64,000 bases of DNA from Bacteroides intestinalis. Lineage in GTDB: Bacteria > Bacteroidota > Bacteroidia > Bacteroidales > Bacteroidaceae. A program made the position numbers and the translations under genes. Positions 18,130-27,898 of this stretch are shown piece by piece. The number at the start of each line of letters is the position of its first letter. Position 1 is the stretch's first letter. The notes under the pieces are model-generated. The model was not told the origin of the DNA. It ran no database searches and worked only from the letters and a program-made list of their open reading frames with translations. Location of the stretch: contig NZ_CABJDN010000005.1 of NCBI RefSeq assembly GCF_902364365.1, positions 248,001 through 312,000 on the forward strand, written 5' to 3'.

Positions 18130-21100
18130 CGAAGAATTAAAACAGCGTATTAAGGAGGCAAACGAAATAGTCGATGTTATTGGCCAGTTCGTTTCTCTAC
18201 GTAAAAAAGGCATTAATTATTTGGGGATATGTCCCTTTCATCCGGATAAACACCCTTCTATGGTCGTCAGTCCCTCAAGGCAAACTTATAAATGTTTTGT
18301 CTGCGGCAAAGGTGGAGATGTTCTTCAGTTTGTTCAGGATCATGAGGGGATGTCTTTCAATGAAGCTCTTACCTGGCTGGCCCATCGTGTCGGAATAGAG
18401 CTTCCACAGCGTGTCATGACAGATGATGAGATGGCTAAAGCTAAGGAACGTGAGTCGCAGCGCATTGCTTTGAAAGGAGCAACAGCCTTTTTTCAGAAAC
18501 ATCTTCCGGATGCGCAATCCTACCTTTACTCACGTGGGTATAAACTTGACAATGGAATACTGCAGGATTTTAAAATCGGTTATGCCCCGGAAGGCAATAT
18601 TGCCAAGAAAGAACTTCTTGAAGCTGGCTTTACCCAGCAGAGACTTCTCGAAGTTGGTGTTCTGGGCGAATCGGAGAAAGGGTTTATCTACGATGTCTTT
18701 CGTGATCGCATCATGTTCCCGTTCTTTGACCTGAAAGGAAACATTGTCGGATATTCTGGCCGTTATATTACTCCCCAGGAAAAAAGTGGGAAATACATTA
18801 ATACAGGGGATACCCCTCTTTTCAAAAAAGGACTTCACTTATTCGGACTGTACCAGGCACGTGATGCTATCTCTCGATATGACAATGTTTATCTGGTCGA
18901 AGGCCAGTTCGATGTTCTTTCCATGCACGATGTAGGTGTTCGCAATACCATTGCCGGCAGCGGTACTGCCTTAACTCCTGAACAAATCCAGCTCATCGGA
19001 CGCTTTACCAAGAAAGTCACTCTGATATATGATTCTGATACTGCAGGAATCAATGCTTCTCTTAAAAATTGCGAGGCATTGCTTGCTGCAGGTTTCCAGG
19101 TGAGTGCTGTTCCTCTTCCTAATGGGCAAGATCCGGATGATCTTGCAAGGGAGAAGAAAACAGATACCGGGAAGTGGATCATGAACCATCAAATGCATTT
19201 TGTCCGCTACTTTGCCCCATTATTGCGTGGTGATAATCCGGTAGAGGACCCGAATAAAGAAGAAGAGGCCATGCAAACCCTCTGTGAACTTGTTTCGGTA
19301 ATTCCTTCAGAAACCCTCCGTCTTAAATGTATTGAAGCAATAGCCAACCTTTTTGACACCAATACTGAAGTGATCCAACGAAAGGTAAATGAGACTTTAC
19401 GTAAAAAGAAGACAGCTTCGATCAAAGAAAAAGACCTGATGCAGCCTGGCATATATGGTATTGAAATGCTTTCAGAAACTCGCTCCGGAAACGAACCTTG
19501 CATTCTTACTTCAGATTATCAGGAATTTCTCACTTTATATGGAGACGAACCTATAGTATATGTTCATGGCATTCCGGGAATGAACGATATCCAATTACTC
19601 CGTCAAGCCGGCCAAATGTTTACTACAGATAGTGATGGCCTTACAATTTCTAAAGATGGGACAGAAGCCGATTATTTGGCTGCATTAGCTACAATGTTTC
19701 GTGGAGGTATATCCAACATCACTGTGACGGTTGAAAGGACAGCGGAACCCGACGATGAAGACGAGATTATAGATGACGAAGACCTGGAAGATGAAGATAA
19801 TGTGATCGAGGCCTATAACTTTGCAAAATTTTATGTCTATCAGCATAAGCTATTCTTCAAAAATTTCATAGGAGAGCGTTCGCCTTATATTGAACGTTGT
19901 GCCGAGATTATAAGCTATGCTGATGATTCTGTACGTATAATCAATTACTCATACTTCTGTGGCTGTTTGGGACTGATAAAACAGGCTCTGACTGAAATTC
20001 TAAAGCCATATCTGGCCAAGCGTAAATCTCGTATGGCCATCAATGCTCAGCGTACAGATGATGATTATGTGGAGGAGAGCTATGATCCTGATGAACTTCC
20101 CCGATATGTCCAGGACAATCCGGAATACATGCAGATGTTTAATCAATGTAATTTCTATCCAAAGCTGAATAAGCAGGGAGAACCGGTCTGTTACCTTTTT
20201 AAGCAAGAAAAATCAGGTCATACGATGGTAGGCGACTTTTTTATGACTCCTTTGCTACATATTTATTCTGATAACGACGAAGATAACAAGCGTGTCATTA
20301 AAATAAATCGACGCTACTACAAAACCCCTCTTTACATAGAGGTTCCCTCCAAAGCTCTTGTTAAGAAGAGCACCATTGAGGAAAAACTAATCATGTTGGA
20401 AGCTGTCAATTTCACCAACGGTGAAGAGAAGCATTGGACCAAGATTCGCGAATATATGAGCCGTCACTATGTGAAGTGTACCGAAGTTGTTACTTATGGT
20501 AATCAGCAAGAAGACGGTTTTTCTCGCCGCGAGGATCAGCAATTTTTCGCTTTTGCCAATGGTATCTTCCATATAGTCGATGGTCTTGCTCGCTTTGATC
20601 CCGTTAATGAGCTCGGAGTCGTCACTCACCATAAGGAGAACTATTATTTGCCGGCATTTTCTACAATTTACGCAGGTTCTGGCCGGAAAACTGATAAATA
20701 CGAGCTTATTTCTCAACTTGTATATAAAGAAATTCCTGCAGATAAAAGATGCTCATTTGAAGAGTGGGCTTCCCTGATGGATCGCGTATATAAGATTAAT
20801 GACAATGGAAAATGGGCTCTTATTTATGCTATAATGTGTGCTTTCCGAAGCAATATTCACTGTATCGACCGTCTTTTTACCGCTCCCTTTTTTATGGGGC
20901 CTATGTCATCGGGAAAAACACAAATAGCGATATCCATCCGCTCCTTGTTCATTTCCCCTAATATTTCTATATTTAATCTGAATACCGGAACTCTGCCAGC
21001 TCTCTCTTCATTGCTTTCTTCTTTCAGGGATGTTCCTGTCGTTCTTGACGAGTATAACAATAAGGATATCAATGACCAGATGTTCCAATATCTAAAACAG

Positions 21101-22174
21101 TCTGTTTATGATGGAGAAGGCCGTCAGAAAAGGAAAGCAAATCAGGGTAAAGATATAGAAATAGAAAAGGTTTTTGCACCGGTAGTTATTTGTGGGCAGG
21201 AAACGCCTCAGAGAGACGACAATGCTCTTATGTCCCGTATCATTGTTTGTGAGGTTCCCAAAGCAAAGAATCGCACACCGGAAGAGATTGAGCTTTTCAA
21301 TAAGCTGAAGGAGATTGAGGATCCATCAAAGAGGGGCCTTTCGAATGTACTTTTCGAGGTTCTTCAGCTGCGTCCCTTGGTTATGCAACATTTCCGGATG
21401 CTTAAGCAAAAAGCTTATGATGAACTGAAGAAGGAGCTGATGAATTCCGGAGAGATCGATCGTCTGATGAAAACGGCTTCATTATTTTTAGCAACATGTA
21501 ATCTAATTGAAAATTATACAGATATGAAATTACCATTCACTTACAAAGATTTTTTCAAAATCGCATGCAACAAGATTAAGTTCCAGGTTGAACTGATTTC
21601 TAAAACCGACAAGTTGGCCAGCTTCTTCAAAGCAATGGATGTTATGATCGATTCCAAGGCAATAAAGGAAGGCCGGGATTTTGCCATCGACACGCCGGAA
21701 CGGTTTACGATCAAACTTCCTGGAGGGGAGAAAAGGGAAATACCTATTCCTGCAGGAACTCGCGTATTGTTTCTACGTCTCAGCACCATTTATACGCAAT
21801 ACGCTCGATCATCGTACAACCAGGAAGATTCGACTCAATCTACCATCGAGCAGAACCTACGTTCGCATCCCAGTTACATTGGATTGGTGCATGCCCGCCG
21901 CTTTAATTGGTATGATGTAGTCGAAGTTCCACGCGGTGGCTTTGAGGAGAATATTCCCAATGAAACAGGCATACCTATTAAACTGAATAATGATATGGTT
22001 CGTAAGATGGAGAAGAGAAGTACTAATTCAAGCTGTATAGCTATCAATTACGAACTTTTCAGAGAATTGTATGATATTGACTTGCAGCGCAATCCGGAGG
22101 AGGATATCCCGACTGCTAATCCGGACAATGATCCTTTGGGAGTTGCTGATGCACCTCAACCCCTTGTTCTTTAG
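18122..22174 (+). CDS. giant phage primase-helicase (DnaG-type primase fused to an ATPase)
   Basis: 1350 residues. Order: CHC2-type zinc finger (about 38-63, CPFH...YKCFVCGKGGD), primase core, TOPRIM domain with VYLVEGQFDVL and the Mg-binding YDSDTAGI (about 258-310), an acidic linker (DDEDEIIDDEDLEDED, about 542-560), then an unassigned region and a C-terminal P-loop ATPase: Walker A GPMSSGKTQ (about 925), Walker B VPVVLDEYN, and a likely arginine-finger region SRIIVCEVP. This resembles primase-helicase fusions of phage and plasmid replication modules. It starts primers and unwinds DNA at the origin, which likely lies just downstream (22388-22695). Confidence 0.88.
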   Translation: MIDEELKQRIKEANEIVDVIGQFVSLRKKGINYLGICPFHPDKHPSMVVSPSRQTYKCFVCGKGGDVLQFVQDHEGMSFNEALTWLAHRVGIELPQRVMTDDEMAKAKERESQRIALKGATAFFQKHLPDAQSYLYSRGYKLDNGILQDFKIGYAPEGNIAKKELLEAGFTQQRLLEVGVLGESEKGFIYDVFRDRIMFPFFDLKGNIVGYSGRYITPQEKSGKYINTGDTPLFKKGLHLFGLYQARDAISRYDNVYLVEGQFDVLSMHDVGVRNTIAGSGTALTPEQIQLIGRFTKKVTLIYDSDTAGINASLKNCEALLAAGFQVSAVPLPNGQDPDDLAREKKTDTGKWIMNHQMHFVRYFAPLLRGDNPVEDPNKEEEAMQTLCELVSVIPSETLRLKCIEAIANLFDTNTEVIQRKVNETLRKKKTASIKEKDLMQPGIYGIEMLSETRSGNEPCILTSDYQEFLTLYGDEPIVYVHGIPGMNDIQLLRQAGQMFTTDSDGLTISKDGTEADYLAALATMFRGGISNITVTVERTAEPDDEDEIIDDEDLEDEDNVIEAYNFAKFYVYQHKLFFKNFIGERSPYIERCAEIISYADDSVRIINYSYFCGCLGLIKQALTEILKPYLAKRKSRMAINAQRTDDDYVEESYDPDELPRYVQDNPEYMQMFNQCNFYPKLNKQGEPVCYLFKQEKSGHTMVGDFFMTPLLHIYSDNDEDNKRVIKINRRYYKTPLYIEVPSKALVKKSTIEEKLIMLEAVNFTNGEEKHWTKIREYMSRHYVKCTEVVTYGNQQEDGFSRREDQQFFAFANGIFHIVDGLARFDPVNELGVVTHHKENYYLPAFSTIYAGSGRKTDKYELISQLVYKEIPADKRCSFEEWASLMDRVYKINDNGKWALIYAIMCAFRSNIHCIDRLFTAPFFMGPMSSGKTQIAISIRSLFISPNISIFNLNTGTLPALSSLLSSFRDVPVVLDEYNNKDINDQMFQYLKQSVYDGEGRQKRKANQGKDIEIEKVFAPVVICGQETPQRDDNALMSRIIVCEVPKAKNRTPEEIELFNKLKEIEDPSKRGLSNVLFEVLQLRPLVMQHFRMLKQKAYDELKKELMNSGEIDRLMKTASLFLATCNLIENYTDMKLPFTYKDFFKIACNKIKFQVELISKTDKLASFFKAMDVMIDSKAIKEGRDFAIDTPERFTIKLPGGEKREIPIPAGTRVLFLRLSTIYTQYARSSYNQEDSTQSTIEQNLRSHPSYIGLVHARRFNWYDVVEVPRGGFEENIPNETGIPIKLNNDMVRKMEKRSTNSSCIAINYELFRELYDIDLQRNPEEDIPTANPDNDPLGVADAPQPLVL

Positions 22175-22200
22175 TGAGACAAATTCTATTCTAAACTCTC

Positions 22201-22243
22201 AAGCAATTATTCCCGGTGGCCACCCCATTGGGAATAATTGCTT
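22201..22243 (+). terminator. terminator of the early operon
   Basis: 14-bp perfect stem AAGCAATTATTCCC with its complement at 22230-22243, 15-base loop, followed by TTT. It lies 26 bases after the primase stop. Confidence 0.8.
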
Positions 22244-22387
22244 TTTATATTCTGATTTGCGGACATTTCGTCGAATTCATCTAAACCAATGTTATACTAT
22301 CTATCTTTCTCAAATCCCCCAGACCCCCTGAAACAAAAAAGAAAGCAAAGGAGGCAAAGTTTTGAAAAGAAAACTTTTCAGAAATAC

Positions 22388-22695
22388 CGTCCAACAGTCC
22401 AACCGTCCAACAAGGAAAAACATTTTAAAATGTAACTCCCTGTTGTATAGTAGTATATATTTTCTTTTTAATTATATATATACTACATAGGTGTTGTTTT
22501 GTAGGACGCTGTTGGACGTGTTGGATTGACCGTTTTCAACCATCCAACATTCGGCATCCAACAAAAAAGAGAAATAACGCAGTTTGTTGGACGTGTTGGA
22601 CGTCCTCCAACACTATTTTTCTTTTGGTAAATTTGTGTAACTAAATAATAATCAGTAACTTTAATAATCCTGTTGGACGGTTGGACGGTAGGATG
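22388..22695. other. candidate phage replication origin with 8-bp iterons
   Basis: Left block: three head-to-tail 8-mers CGTCCAAC, AGTCCAAC, CGTCCAAC (22388-22411). Right block: GTTGGACG, GTTGGACG, GTAGGATG (22672-22695), the complement of the same unit. Between them are further copies at 22511, 22520, 22541(c), 22555(c), 22586, 22595 and 22604(c), and an AT-rich core with the perfect palindrome GTAGTATATAT...ATATATACTAC (22450-22486). Iterons plus an AT-rich unwinding element beside a primase-helicase is the layout of a theta-type origin. The 569-base gap 22175-22743 holds only this and the terminator. Confidence 0.65.
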
Positions 22696-22743
22696 AGAAA
22701 ATGAACAAAAACTATTTCAAAAATATATTTAGAGGAAACAGCC

Positions 22744-23232
22744 ATGATTACAACGAGCATTATGATTACACCTTACCTTGCTGAATATCTGCGTGGAAAA
22801 TATAATAATGGCGCAGATGAACCCATTAGAATTCCTGACAATACAGATTTGTATCACGTTATTTGGACCCTGATGGCTCGTCGTCATCAGAATCAATCTC
22901 CGGTGGATAATGGCAATCTTACTATTGTTCTCCCAGACCGACGGATAGGAAAGGACCCACAAGTCTATAATTACCTTTCTCCACGAGCTGCCAAGGTCAT
23001 AGAGAATGAAGTACGTCGTATGTTCAATCGTGACCTTCACACCGCTATGGATGAGAATGACTTGAACGGTCATGAGCTTAACAACCTCGATATCGTTCAT
23101 AAATTCCTGTGTTCCTACTGTATTGACAGCATTACTGAAGATGCCTTGCTAAAAAACTTCTATCGGTGGCGGGAAAACATTCGAAAAAGAAAAAGACGTC
23201 GAGAGTATAAAAAGAAGTTAAAAAGGGGATGA
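22744..23232 (+). CDS. hypothetical phage protein with basic C-terminus
   Basis: 162 residues. Start follows AGAGGAAACAGCC. N-terminal half MITPYLAEYLRGKYNNG, middle VIWTLMARR and LPDRRIGKDPQVYNYLS, and a strongly basic tail (RKRKRRREYKKKLKRG) that suggests nucleic-acid contact. It is the first gene after the origin. No family name recalled. Confidence 0.72.
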   Translation: MITTSIMITPYLAEYLRGKYNNGADEPIRIPDNTDLYHVIWTLMARRHQNQSPVDNGNLTIVLPDRRIGKDPQVYNYLSPRAAKVIENEVRRMFNRDLHTAMDENDLNGHELNNLDIVHKFLCSYCIDSITEDALLKNFYRWRENIRKRKRRREYKKKLKRG

Positions 23233-23328
23233 AAAATCACCTACCGAACTATGCATTTTGTCCCAAAATGGCGGACAAAATGTCCTATGTGTGGCGAACT
23301 TATTGAATATCAAATAAATATAATCATT

Positions 23329-23673
23329 ATGAGAGAATTATCCATCCAACTCAATGTATATCCCATCGCCAAGATGCGTCAGGATATCTATCGTTTCATT
23401 GCCGATGAATTTACTTTTTCGCCGGTACCGGAAGATTCCGAAGCCGGCAGATGCTACAATTGTAATAAAGAGATTACAGTCGATCTTCCACCAGCTGACG
23501 TTATCCGTGATTTTTCTTCGGGCAAGTTTGCCATTATAGAATTTCGGGATACCCGGTACCGGAAGTTCAGTATTGGGGATAATAAGATACCAGCCATCGT
23601 ATACATTTCTCCGAATCTTAACTCCGCTACGCTGAAAATTGAGTGTAAAATGCTCAAATCGCCTCTCCTGTAG
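23329..23673 (+). CDS. hypothetical phage protein with one CxxC knuckle
   Basis: 114 residues from the ATG after AAATATAATCATT. RCYNCNKEI (about residue 40) is a lone CxxC. Upstream in the same frame lies KCPMCGELI, so a start at 23251 would add a second CxxC and complete a zinc ribbon; the choice between the two starts is open. Function unknown. Confidence 0.6.
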   Translation: MRELSIQLNVYPIAKMRQDIYRFIADEFTFSPVPEDSEAGRCYNCNKEITVDLPPADVIRDFSSGKFAIIEFRDTRYRKFSIGDNKIPAIVYISPNLNSATLKIECKMLKSPLL

Positions 23674-23674
23674 C

Positions 23675-23709
23675 GTCCTTCACCCCCTTCTGCAAGCTGC
23701 TTATCTTCG
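23675..23709 (+). promoter_or_regulatory. late promoter P1 (GTCCTT-N21-TATCTTCG)
   Basis: GTCCTT 23675-23680, spacer 21, TATCTTCG 23702-23709; 15 bases before the prohead protease gene. One of six copies with identical spacing in this phage. Confidence 0.75.
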
Positions 23710-23724
23710 CTGAAAAGATATGCA

Positions 23725-24696
23725 ATGAACAGAACTTTTCTCCGACAGCTTCTTCTATCAAACACTCAACAGCTTCTCATCTCGGCAGAAGGCTTCACTT
23801 CTGCCATGATGGATGCTTTCCCTTTGATAGCAAATGACACACCCACACCATCGGCTTTCTTCTTCGATGATGATCCGCCTACATATAAAGACTTGGCAGA
23901 TAAAGCCCTTGCTAAAATCCAGCAACAACTGCATGCACTTTCCGAGTTCCAAGAAGTAACCCTTACCAGTGATTTTTCTTCCAATGAACTTCCTGAAGGT
24001 AGTATCGCCTACCATCGTATCTGGGGTTTTATCACTGCTGATAGTCGTTGGTATTTCTCTTCCAAGCAATTTGAACGGGATATCCTGGATGCTGAAGCTA
24101 ATCCGGCTATTTCTTGCCACTTCATTCATGCCAACTCACCAGGTGGTGAAGCCTGGTATCTTGATAGACTCAGCGAGACCATGCGTTCGTTGAATAAGCC
24201 CATCATAACCCTTGTAGAGCAATGCGATTGCTCTGCCTGTTATTACATCACTTGCCATTCCAATGTTATCGCCGCACTTACAGCCAATGAAGTAATTGGC
24301 TGTATAGGTACAATGGTCGAGACCTATGACTTTAGCGGCTATTATGAAAAGCTCGGCATTAAAATCATTAGGCAAACCGCTGATAAATCAGACCTCAAGA
24401 ATAAGAAGTACAACGACATGCGTGCTGGAAAACCGGAGCAATATGTCAAAGATGTGCTGAACCCGCTCACTGAGCAGTTCCTGAACGAAGTCCGTACAAG
24501 CCGTCCAGAACTGGGTGAGCTCCCGGAAGACGATCCTGTCTTCCGGGGCGAGACCTTCGATACAACTCATGCCATCGAAAAGAAACTCATTGATGGATCC
24601 ATGACCTTCTTCGAAGCCGTTGCCAGCGCTGTAGACCTTGGCCGGAACTACACCAACTTGGAAACAATCAAAAAGAACGCTCTCAACTATTTATAA
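23725..24696 (+). CDS. S49/SppA-like prohead protease
   Basis: 323 residues. ClpP/SppA fold: HFIHANSPGGEAWYLDRL (oxyanion glycines), CDCSACYYITCHSNVI with the likely nucleophile Ser, and the second half with IGTMVETYDFSGYYEKLGI and ADKSDLKNKKYNDM, where the Lys of the Ser-Lys dyad is expected. Placed directly before the major capsid gene, it would trim scaffold or capsid during head maturation. It replaces the separate prohead protease of other siphophages. Confidence 0.87.
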   Translation: MNRTFLRQLLLSNTQQLLISAEGFTSAMMDAFPLIANDTPTPSAFFFDDDPPTYKDLADKALAKIQQQLHALSEFQEVTLTSDFSSNELPEGSIAYHRIWGFITADSRWYFSSKQFERDILDAEANPAISCHFIHANSPGGEAWYLDRLSETMRSLNKPIITLVEQCDCSACYYITCHSNVIAALTANEVIGCIGTMVETYDFSGYYEKLGIKIIRQTADKSDLKNKKYNDMRAGKPEQYVKDVLNPLTEQFLNEVRTSRPELGELPEDDPVFRGETFDTTHAIEKKLIDGSMTFFEAVASAVDLGRNYTNLETIKKNALNYL

Positions 24697-24714
24697 CTTA
24701 ATTTTTTCATTCAC

Positions 24715-26736
24715 ATGAATATTAAAGAAAGAATTCAGACCGTCCTGCAGAAATTGAAGCTGCTGGACAAAGCAAAAGCCAATCAGCTGACTGACGAAGA
24801 ATGGAAACAGATTGTTGACTCTTATCAGAAAGAGTATCAATCAACTCTTCAGGATGACTTAGCCGCCGACATGGCAGCTCATGCTGCTACAAATACTCCT
24901 ATCACTCAAGAGCAGATGGATCAGGTACAAGGCATTTTGGATAGTATTGTTAATCCAAACCAGAATGCAACTCAAGATGGAGAAGAAAAGCCGGTAGTAC
25001 AGACTACTCAAACTCCGGCAACCGGTACTGACATTGTACAACTTGCTCAAGCCGTACAAGGCTTGGTCAACACGATGCAAAATAGTGCCACTGAAGATCG
25101 TCCCATTCAGACGGTAACCGCTACTACTGCCAGTTTCACAGGTCCTGCAGATCGCACGAAGTTCTTGTTTGGTATCGAAAATTCTATGTTTTCCATGACC
25201 GATCGTTGGAACCGTATTGCTGCTAATCCGGCAGCTGCAGCTTCTTTTGGAGCTTGGGATGAAGATACAGAAGGCGCTTCTTTCCGTAAACAGGCTGTAG
25301 CTTTCTCTCGCTCGTTGCAAAAACGCTATGCCTATTTGCACGCCAATGGCATGCTCGATGCCAAGAAATTGGCTGCCGGTGAATTTGGAACTAATTACGA
25401 AGGCGTTAATACTGCCGGAGTCGGTAACCAATTTGTAGTTCTCCGCCAAGATGCCTTGATTGCTCGTGTTCTCACGAAACGTGACCTCACTCAGTACTTC
25501 CCTGTACGCTACGGCATTCAGGATCATGACCTCGTATTCAACGCTTTCTTCTCTGAAGTTTCCCAGGCCTACCAGCAAGGTGAAATCTGGAAGGGTGACA
25601 TGAAGCTCGAAAACGAGATGGGACATGTTGATGATGCTATGATCAAACTCAAGTTCGGTCCAATGAAGGAACTGGAGCGCATGTACATCGGTTACTTAAA
25701 CAAAGAGGGTTCTGATCCGATCAAGTGGAACATGATCGAGTTCTGCATCCTTAATTCCTTAGAAACCGCCCAGGTTGAGCAAAACAAACGCCGTATGCGT
25801 GGTATCTATGTAAAACCGGAGACAGGCGTTGCAGGTAGCTATCTGAATGCTTCTACAGGTGTTATTTACACATTACTCCGCTACATTCATGAGTTTAAGA
25901 TTCTTCCTCATGATGATGAAGCTTATCGTGGATATACCGATGCCGATATGTTGGATGCTGTTCAGGATTTTGTTGCCGACATCATTACTTCCTGCACGGA
26001 AGATATGGACATTGACAACCATGTTCTGTACCTGAACAAAACCCATCAGCCTTGGTGGATCAAGAACGTTCGTGCCAAATATGGTAAGGATATCGACTTT
26101 ACCGGACCAGACAGTTATAAGTATGTTGTTCCTGATACGAACGTACACATCATTTGGCTTCCATATCTTGGCCAGCTTCCTCTCATGTTTATGGATGTGC
26201 CCGGAAACATTCAGTTCCTGGAATACGTACCGGGTGAAATGCTGTCTATCAAGGTTAAAGAAGACATGGAACTTGTAAAAGCCTGGTCTACTTGGAAAGA
26301 AGGTTGTTCGGCTTCATTTACCGGCCGTCGTTTCGACAGCCTGGATAAACTTAAAGCAAACAACTACGAATGGCAGCAAATCTTCATGAATAAACCTGCT
26401 GTTGACATGGAGGCTGATGCCACCGCCGTAGATGCTTCCAAAGGTTTCTGGCAAATCACTGTAGCCAATACTGCAGCCAAAGCCATTACCGATATCACTA
26501 ATGCCAAAGCCGGTGTCGCTTATATCATCGAGTGTGGATCAACCGAAAATGCAACCACCATTGCCAAAGCCGGTAAGTTTGCCGATATCACTGAGGCGTA
26601 TACACCTACTAAGGTCGGTGACTACATTATGCTGATCTTGAACAGCAAAGGAAACTTCCTGGAACTCGAACGCCAAGTAGCCGGTGTCCGCAAGGTGAAC
26701 GCTGCACTGCAGCCTAACATTCCAGGTGTAAGATAA
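24715..26736 (+). CDS. major capsid protein with N-terminal scaffold-like region
   Basis: 673 residues. The first about 140 are helical, Gln/Thr-rich and low in complexity (KLKLLDKAKANQLTDEEWKQ; TQTPATGTD), as in a fused scaffold or delta domain that the upstream protease would remove. The rest contains the capsid-like core (RQDALIARVLTKRDLTQYFP, EFCILNSLETAQVEQNKRRM) and ends in a small Ala-rich domain. The call rests on position after the protease, size and the strong terminator behind it, not on a named family. Confidence 0.75.
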   Translation: MNIKERIQTVLQKLKLLDKAKANQLTDEEWKQIVDSYQKEYQSTLQDDLAADMAAHAATNTPITQEQMDQVQGILDSIVNPNQNATQDGEEKPVVQTTQTPATGTDIVQLAQAVQGLVNTMQNSATEDRPIQTVTATTASFTGPADRTKFLFGIENSMFSMTDRWNRIAANPAAAASFGAWDEDTEGASFRKQAVAFSRSLQKRYAYLHANGMLDAKKLAAGEFGTNYEGVNTAGVGNQFVVLRQDALIARVLTKRDLTQYFPVRYGIQDHDLVFNAFFSEVSQAYQQGEIWKGDMKLENEMGHVDDAMIKLKFGPMKELERMYIGYLNKEGSDPIKWNMIEFCILNSLETAQVEQNKRRMRGIYVKPETGVAGSYLNASTGVIYTLLRYIHEFKILPHDDEAYRGYTDADMLDAVQDFVADIITSCTEDMDIDNHVLYLNKTHQPWWIKNVRAKYGKDIDFTGPDSYKYVVPDTNVHIIWLPYLGQLPLMFMDVPGNIQFLEYVPGEMLSIKVKEDMELVKAWSTWKEGCSASFTGRRFDSLDKLKANNYEWQQIFMNKPAVDMEADATAVDASKGFWQITVANTAAKAITDITNAKAGVAYIIECGSTENATTIAKAGKFADITEAYTPTKVGDYIMLILNSKGNFLELERQVAGVRKVNAALQPNIPGVR

Positions 26737-26775
26737 CCTTTGTTAGTCTGGTAATTAATTGTTTTTAGGTGACAG

Positions 26776-26807
26776 GGGCGGGTTATTGGCCCGCCCTTTT
26801 CTTTTTA
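26776..26807 (+). terminator. terminator after the major capsid gene
   Basis: GGGCGGG-ttattgg-CCCGCCC followed by TTTTCTTTTT. No clear new promoter follows, so leaky read-through into 26827 would set the capsid-to-tail protein ratio. Confidence 0.8.
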
Positions 26808-26826
26808 ACCCATCATTTTATTTAAT

Positions 26827-27831
26827 ATGAAAGCAAAGAAAATTTCAAATCCTTTTCGCAAAGGAAACCAAGCGGCTCGCAAAATGCAGCTCCGCTTCTT
26901 TCTCTCACTGATGACGTTGATTGCATTCGCCTTCGTTATCGGAATGTTTCTGGATCCTTCCTCTTCTCCCTTCTGCCTCTCAGGTTTCACCGGCACTTCA
27001 TTCGCCGCCATGATGGCTATCGGTGACGTTGGAGATGTCTCCGACCGACAAACTCATGGCTCGAATATAGCATATAAGGTCTATTTGATTGAAATCTCCC
27101 AAATCAACCCAGATGTAACTTTTCCGAAGCCTAATGCAAGTAGGGAAATAGGTACTTTACCTATGAAGACCGGACAATATATGAAGTATTTTGAGGCCCA
27201 TGATATACCTACATATACATCAACGGGTGAAAAAGGTGATATCACCACCAGTGGAGAGAATAATTTCGTAATGATTATGGGAGGTATGCGCGACCAACTT
27301 CTCACTTTTATTGAAGAACATGCCGGTGGCAAATTCATTGTCATATTCAAAGAAGTAGGAGAGGAGCAATGGTATATTCTCGGCAATTATGATCGACCAA
27401 TGGTACTGTCTTCTTATGAGTCCAAAAATGATAAAGATGGCCGCTATGTAACTTTCACATTCAAACGTACCAGCATAGATCAATATTACAAGTACGCTGG
27501 CGATATTATCCGTGTTCCTGCAGCCAAGCATGCGGCTGACTCAGCAACCTTGGCGATATCTCCTCAGAACAACCGGTACGAAATCCCGAACGGATCCGCA
27601 GCGACTTATGCCATCAATGCGATATCAGGCCTCACAGCCAATGATAAAGGTCGCTACATAACTCTTGAAGGTACCGGTACTGACAAAGCTGCCACTATTG
27701 CCGATGGTACAGCCTTCACTCTCGAAGATGGTGCCACCTGGACGGCCAAGGCCGGTTCCTCCATCACATTCCGAGTTATGGACCCGGCTACACTCGTAGA
27801 AGTCCAAGGAACGCGTGTTCAGACAGCTTAA
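26827..27831 (+). CDS. probable tail-tube (or head-decoration) protein with N-terminal membrane-like segment
   Basis: 334 residues. From residue about 62 (MAIGDVGDVSDRQTHGS) it reads as a phage structural protein: EISQINPDVTFPKP, EIGTLPMKTGQYMKYFEAHD, FVMIMGGMRDQLL, GRYVTFTFKRTS. The end has an Ig-like repeat (ATYAINAISGLTANDKGRYI). Residues 21-41 (LRFFLSLMTLIAFAFVIGMFL) form a hydrophobic segment that is odd in a virion protein; it could be a fused separate peptide or wrongly chosen start. The following frameshifted pair favours a major tail protein. Confidence 0.6.
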   Translation: MKAKKISNPFRKGNQAARKMQLRFFLSLMTLIAFAFVIGMFLDPSSSPFCLSGFTGTSFAAMMAIGDVGDVSDRQTHGSNIAYKVYLIEISQINPDVTFPKPNASREIGTLPMKTGQYMKYFEAHDIPTYTSTGEKGDITTSGENNFVMIMGGMRDQLLTFIEEHAGGKFIVIFKEVGEEQWYILGNYDRPMVLSSYESKNDKDGRYVTFTFKRTSIDQYYKYAGDIIRVPAAKHAADSATLAISPQNNRYEIPNGSAATYAINAISGLTANDKGRYITLEGTGTDKAATIADGTAFTLEDGATWTAKAGSSITFRVMDPATLVEVQGTRVQTA

Positions 27832-27898
27832 TCATCATTAACAGGCTAACCGACTGATAAAATTCAGTTGAGTTAGCTTGTTTCAAATCCAACAAGCT

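Noticed and set aside
24859..25626. 255-codon open frame antisense to the major capsid gene
   Set aside because: Lies wholly within a well-supported coding gene on the other strand; composition and Cys/Ser-rich translation look like a shadow.
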